Shown here: positions 58,261-64,000 of the stretch, piece after piece | Layout of the letters: each line of letters opens with the position of its first letter | Numbering within the stretch: the first letter of the stretch is position 1 | Source of the DNA: Zychaea mexicana | Taxonomy: Eukaryota > Mucoromycota > Mucoromycetes > Mucorales > Lichtheimiaceae | Reading direction: 5' to 3' | Length of the DNA: 64,000 bases | Assembly (NCBI RefSeq): GCF_025766255.1 | Contig: NW_026516674.1 | Coordinates: forward strand, 124,001-188,000 | Position numbers and translations under genes: made by a program | Notes under the pieces: generated by a model | The model's input: the letters and a program-made list of their open reading frames with translations, nothing else | Told to the model about the DNA's origin: nothing | The model's database searches: none

Positions 58261-61200
58261 TTACAGAAGCTGATATAGATACTGGAGTTGTTTTTGGAGG
58301 TATTCACATTCGTCTGGACTTTGCCATGTGGGATTCTACGATAGGAGATACGTGACGATAGATTACCAAAAAGGCGACAATGATTAGCAAAACAAATCCC
58401 AAAACTTTGGCTCTCAATTTTGCATATACATACCGTGCTTTCTATTGACATTTTGTAGATATCAAGTAGTTTATCGGTCGGGACACCTGCTGCTCGTAAT
58501 GATTCAGCCACATAGCCTGTTGGTGCATTATGCTCAAAGCAATAGTGCTCCAAAATCTCAACGATCGTTTCTAATTCATTATTTCCTTTTATGAGCTGCA
58601 AGTAGAAATCTTTTATCCACCCAAACTCATCCCCTCTCTTTCTATCACTAGCCCTTCCTCCGCTGCCACTTCCCCCACTTTATGCAACCTGGCCCCTTCT
58701 CGGTGGATACTTACCAACTGGAAATGCAGCCGGAGAAGGGTAAAGCCGCTCTCCTAAATATACTATTCGGTTCCGTAGCGTAGCGAATGGGGAGTTTTGC
58801 ACCTCAAAAGCCTCCTTTTCATCTGACAGCAATTAACCACGATCATCAGTAAATCTCTCAAACTGTAAGTCTATATCTCTTTCTCTGGTCTGTCAGACTT
58901 ACTCTGTGCCAAGATGGTTTGCCAGATCTCCCTGAGGTAAAACATGTCGTAATGCTCAGTGAGTTTCATGATGAATAATATCTCGTCCAAAATGCCAAAG
59001 CGTCGCGCGTATTTGTTAAACAGTTCGCTGATATCCAACAGCTGTACTTCTAAGCTCCTTGCCCCTTCTTCGCCTTCAGGACCACGCGCTTGCAGGATTT
59101 GTTGAAGGCGCACTTGTATTCGTGCCACAGTGATTCGATATTCCAAGCTTTGCAAAAGTTGTGTTGATTCTTGTTCTTGTTGACGCTTTGGATCGCGACA
59201 GCGTGCATTTACAACGGCAAGCGCAAGATGTTCCAGGCGTTTGGACAGACTGAGTCCGTTGGGTCGGGTAGCCAACGCTTCGAGATAGAGTGCTGCATCG
59301 TAGTATTGCTCTCTACGTCGATAGTATTGCCAAAGAAACTCCATCCCGTCTACTTCGTTTACGTAATCTTTGAAAAATGGTATCAGATATGGCGTTTCCA
59401 CCGCCAAGAGTTCGCTTTTCATGTTCTTTTCGAGAAACCAGTTGTACAGGGCATAGTGAAATAGCTTGTCTTGATGTGATAACGCCGTGGAAAAGACTTG
59501 TGCCACATACACTTTGGGATCGCCGCCACTTCTGCTTGCTGCTGCACTTTCGCCTAATGCCTTCACTGCCGCCAATGCATCGAATACAAGTCTGTAACAG
59601 CGCATCCGAGCCTCGTAGAACTGTAAGCGCGCGTCATTTGGTGGATTTTTAGCCTCCATGTACGCCAGTCCTTGTTGCTGTGGGTCAACCTTTTTCGCTC
59701 GCTCCAAAGGCAGTTCAACAGAGCCAACGTGGAACCTTAGCCGATCATAGTCACGACATATCTCCGCAAGTTCTTCTTCTGTCAAGTAATCTGAAGCTTC
59801 TTTAAACAGGCTTAGTGACTCTGTCAATGCTGCATTCCGTTCATATTCAGCTTCAGCTTTCTTTGCACGCTGTAGATTCTCTACGCCCTATATGCACCCA
59901 TTAATTAATTTAAGCAATATCAATAATATGGTTCTTTCGTTACTTTTTTTCTCTTGGTCTATTGATAACTTACTCGGTAGAAAGCGACGTCGCTAGGTCC
60001 AAAGAAAGAGCTGCACTTTTTTCGCAATACATCACTGACGATATCGTATCCCACATGGCTATGCGCTGCACCGTACTTGTTGATAGTTCCAATAACGAGT
60101 TCACGGGTCAACACGCGTCCTCGAGGGGTCGACAACATACTTTCCAGCGTTAAGGTTTGCATCTCGTTTCTCGTTGTTTCTGATAGGCTAAACGAAACGC
60201 GTCATTTTAGTAAACAGAAAGGACAAAGTATAAGAAAGATCCAACTGTAAAGCCGTCATCCTCACCATTGCAGTATCTCCTGAATACTAGCGTCGATCGA
60301 AAAGTCTAGGAACGATATCGCTTCAATGCAGTGCTTTAAGAGTAGGTATAGTCCATGGAGAGATTGTTGCTCGTTCTTTTCGAGGTTGAATAATAGAGAA
60401 CAGACACAAAGACAGAATTTAGTTCATGGTCAGTGTCCATAAGAGTGGCTATCTCCGAGGTATATAAAGAGGATAGGATGGTTATATCAACAACAACTTA
60501 CCACCAGCACTTGCAGCATCCCTTGGTCGGCTGACTGGAATCGCGAGTCTGCGAAGCTTGCTGAAACATGAAATTCGGGGTTCCTAGTGTACGGTGACAG
60601 TTTATGTTTAGTATAAAACCCCTTTGACCTGGAGACTGTGCCTGTTCAATCCCCTCTTTTTTCTCCTTCTCCCATTATCACCGAACAAGGATAAAAATTC
60701 AGATAATGTACTTACGCATCCATAAATTTCAATAACCTTTCCAGATCACTCTGACATTTCAGTAGTAAAGCCTGATATTTGCTTCGTTCCTCGTTCTTCT
60801 TGCGATCAGTACTAATTCATAGAATATCCCCCAGAAATTGAGTGACTATGAGCACCACAAACCGAATCACGCGGAAAGCCACAATCAAAACTGTACATAT
60901 ACATAGGCACGCGATCTTTTCGTGAAAAACGTACCCGTTTTCAAACACTTTCAACTTCCATACTGGGGCAACTAAGCGAGCAAAGTACAGCGCGAGACCG
61001 TCGTGTTTGCCACTATATGTTGTTCCAGTCGTTCCGATAGCCTTCCCCAGATAATTTTCACCCAATGTCGTCATAGCAGCAGCCGTGGGACTACCTCCAA
61101 ACTCGAAAAACAACATTGACGCAGCCCTGATCACTGGTACTAGTAACAAAGAGTAAAACAAGTTAGTTTCAGGAAAGAATAAAAAGCGTGTAGATCAATG

Positions 61201-63726
61201 ATACCGGGTTATCGAAAGAGTTCGCGTTACCTAATTCAACTTTTCCAAGTGTGCCACAAACAATGGCGAGACACATGGCACAAGACTGCACGCGACCGTA
61301 TCGCTCAAAAAATGCTGCATATTCTCGTTGATGGGTTTCGATGTCGCCCTGTGTATTGACAATGAGTTGATGTAGTACGTCAACGGGTCGCTGTTTTTTG
61401 ATAAACGTAACACCTTTATCCGTCAGAACAAGGAATCGTCGTGGTGGATCGATTAAAAGCTCTGCCATTTCGTTAATCGTACGCTTTCCGCGTTTCTGTG
61501 GGTTTGCCTCTGCAATAGCGTATACGTTGCCGTCACTTTCGATGATCGCACTACTCTCCACAAGGGGCGGTCGCTGCTGAGTGATCTTTTTGGAAAAAAG
61601 ACAGTAAGTTGGAAGTTAGTTTACACCGAAACGATTATTTCTTCAATATATGAATGTCATAAACGTACAGTGTAGGTGGGCATTGACGTTGGCATTGATG
61701 CTGCTGTATTACTTCCATTAAAATGAGTTGACTCTCCAAGATCCATTGCTGTCATCAAAAGAACCGTTCTGTAGTCCCGACCAAAGGTTCTCGCCGCCAG
61801 CAGCGTTCCGCAGTCATAGTAAGCCGCATGAATGGTTCCAACCGAATTTTGACTTTGTTGAAGTGCTGGAGTAGGGCCAGATGGTTCGGCCGTTGGTGGT
61901 AGTCGTACATGGATCAATTCGAGTGCGTTGGGTGGTGCGTCTGTTGAGCGTGCAAATGATGTCATTCGTAATGCGTCTTTATGGTGTGTAAAGTACAGTC
62001 GGAATCCGGTCGTCGTTACGGCAAGTAAATGTACTTTTTTGGATTCGGCCTTAGATATAACATGGATTGACTGTATCTCGAATTCTGTCGTAGTGAATTC
62101 AACCGAGCTTTGACGACACGCTAAGCGGGCCGAATTGCAGATATCCGTGTTGTGTGCAACTGTTGTAAATTCGTTTCCATTTGCACCGAGATAAATTACC
62201 TATAGAATGATCCATTGATTACATGTGTTTTTAGGATATCAAGATCACACAAAAACATTCGATTCAGGGCCCAACCATGAACGTGTTTTTTTTACTAACC
62301 TCAATGCTGGATTGTGAGCTGAGCAAATAAAGAACTTTGCGTTCGTTGTCTAGAGCAATTAAACTGATTTCCACTAGACCCACATAAGACATTCGTAAGT
62401 CCTTCAATCCCTTTATGTTTTTACGATAAGAGCCGTCCCCTTTCTTTTTCCCTCAATTTACCTGGCTGTTTTGATCTAAAGAATGATGGTAACAATGCTG
62501 AATATGGTTTTGTGGTGTGATCGATCAAATCACTCCTGTTTCCAAACCAACTGTCCTTGCGCTAATCACCCAAATGAAAATACACATACGAATAATTAAC
62601 GATTCTTGTTATCCACCGAGGGTTTGATCCATTTGAGCTTTTTATCCTTACCGAATAATCCAATTCGAAAAGTTTACCGTCGCCAACGAGAAACACGCGA
62701 CCCTCATCCGTTCCAACAACTTGAGTAATTGTCATATTGTTTGCTGGCGCAGCAATATCCGTTGCAATCAATGTAATCCGATCGTCACTGCCATCGTTCA
62801 TTGGACCAGGTGTGACGGATACAGCAAGTACGCTTACAGCGATTCGCGTCGTCAAGATCAAGAGGTATTTGATATAATCTCCAAATATATCTAATCCATT
62901 GTAACAGAAGTCGGCCTCGTTTATTAATATCTTTTTCTTTGCCTATCCGGAATCCAGTAAAGGATCTACTACTCACCTGGTCTGGGATTGACAAGACCCA
63001 CACTACAAATAATTTGGTCTTGATCATCATACCCTGTGAGATCGGTACTAAATATTTATTGCACTGTTTTAGTAAAAGAAGTATTTTTGTTTCCTCAATA
63101 TAGAAGCGCGTAAATTATGTAGCTATACGCGAAAAAATACTTCTTTTGGAAACCTTACCCATCAGTATAATTCCACATGTAGAGTCGATGGTCGATCGTC
63201 ACCCAAGCTCGTTTAATTTCTGGCAACACTCCCATAAAACATCGACATTGTATTTCTATACATAATAATACACACCGATTAGCGTAAAGAACAGATCTAG
63301 CGCGATTTCCGTAAATCAGTTTCTTTGCATCTCTTTCTTTAGATCTTACGGTCAATCAGTTCAGAAAGATCTGGAGGTATGACGCTCGTGTTTTCTTTAA
63401 TAAAATCGTGTTCGTGTGGACTGAGGCGTTTAGCATAGCTTTCTGATGTTGGTCCTACACAATAGATATATAAATCAAGCATGCTATAGATCGTTTGCCA
63501 TACTAGACGATCACCACTTTTTCTCTTTGAATTCGCGTTTTGTATTTTTTTAGACCGTACCTCGTAATAATTCTGCAAGGTCCGGGTATTTGCTATCGCG
63601 TTCAATCAACTGGTCTATGGCTTTGCTACTGGTCATCAATGATGCATGTTTTGCGGAAGCATTGGGCGGCGTGGCGGTGGTACTGTCGTTGTGATTTGGA
63701 GTTGTGGTTGTTGTTGGAGAGATCAT
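58261..63726 (-). CDS. NUP155: Nucleoporin NUP155 (Nup157/170 family)
   Basis: Inner-ring scaffold of the nuclear pore. Eighteen exons (minus order): 63561-63726, 63350-63454, 63159-63255, 62977-63047, 62652-62890, 62462-62561, 62300-62373, 61669-62199, 61231-61585, 60935-61133, 60716-60811, 60502-60556, 60266-60375, 59974-60187, 58903-59887, 58715-58822, 58434-58609, 58261-58335; 1251 residues (human 1391). N-terminal beta-propeller blocks: [63 protein letters not shown]. The alpha-solenoid follows with [22 protein letters not shown] and [18 protein letters not shown]. An upstream in-frame ATG (63768) is possible. Exon 12 relies on an acceptor CAGCAAG that was chosen by family text. Confidence 0.94.
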
Positions 63727-64000
63727 TATCAAACGAAAGAAGACGGGAAAGGTACGCACACACACCACAACTAACTACGAGCTTAACACGGATGAAACGG
63801 GACAAGAAATTCCAGTTGCGCGAAACCAATTTCCATTTTGATTGTCACCACCTACAGTCACACAGCTGGTGCAAATTGTTAAGTTATTATTTTGAAAACA
63901 CGCAAGGTAACTATTTTTTATTAAAAAAAGCAAGATGTTGCTCTGAAAGTATCACGGGTGCGCGCTTTGACCAAGGCGAATTGCGATTTCAAAGGGGCGA
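63727..64000. other. NUP155 upstream region
   Basis: No gene seen; presumed 5' UTR and promoter of NUP155. Confidence 0.4.

Overview
The window reads as nuclear DNA of an early-diverging fungus, most likely Mucoromycota (Mucorales-like). Genes on both strands are cut by many short GT-AG introns. Several proteins match fungal/animal families better than Dikarya-specific ones (SMCR8-like, NCBP3-like, SAD/BRSK-like kinase). The spaces between genes are AT-rich and hold decayed LINE and Tc1/mariner copies. Species cannot be told from sequence alone.

Layout. 1-537: last two exons of an unidentified gene. 3647-9695: a dense housekeeping block with 26S proteasome subunit Rpn3/PSMD3 (+), a CDP-alcohol choline/ethanolamine phosphotransferase (-), and NAD-dependent glycerol-3-phosphate dehydrogenase (+); the last two diverge from a 182-bp promoter. 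9.7-28.6 kb: a gene-poor, repeat-rich stretch holding one small coiled-coil gene (-), a LINE reverse-transcriptase relic (-), a stop-riddled multi-exon pseudogene (+), two unusual tandem arrays (19.2-20.3 kb), a mariner relic (-), the mitochondrial pyruvate carrier gene MPC1 (+) with an apparent 4-nt exon, a LINE ORF1 relic with a zinc knuckle, and a 1.3-kb element bounded by 238-bp inverted repeats. 28.6-41.7 kb: a nine-exon SMCR8-like DENN gene (+), an intronless secreted alginate-lyase-like gene (+), an 11-exon SAD/BRSK-type kinase (-) and a ZRT3-like ZIP transporter (-). 42-45.9 kb: another LINE relic and decayed DNA. 45.9-50.9 kb: an RRM/zinc-knuckle/RS splicing factor (+), an NCBP3-like cap-binding protein (-) and clamp-loader subunit RFC2 (+). 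50.9-54.4 kb: no gene, one TA-flanked MITE. 54.4-57.6 kb: two facing Nudix genes. 58.3-63.7 kb: the 18-exon nucleoporin NUP155 (-).

Gene models were assembled by hand from donor/acceptor sites, codon phase and remembered family sequences; all junction phases were checked arithmetically but none against RNA. Common themes are glycerolipid synthesis (phosphotransferase and G3P dehydrogenase) and RNA handling (RS factor, NCBP3-like, NUP155).

The least explained parts are the palindrome array with a compensated base-pair change, the adjacent duplicated exon/intron modules with GCAA-loop hairpins, and the inverted-repeat element with intron-like internal structure. The splicing oddities (4-nt exon, 27-nt intron, GC-AG intron) are the most directly testable.
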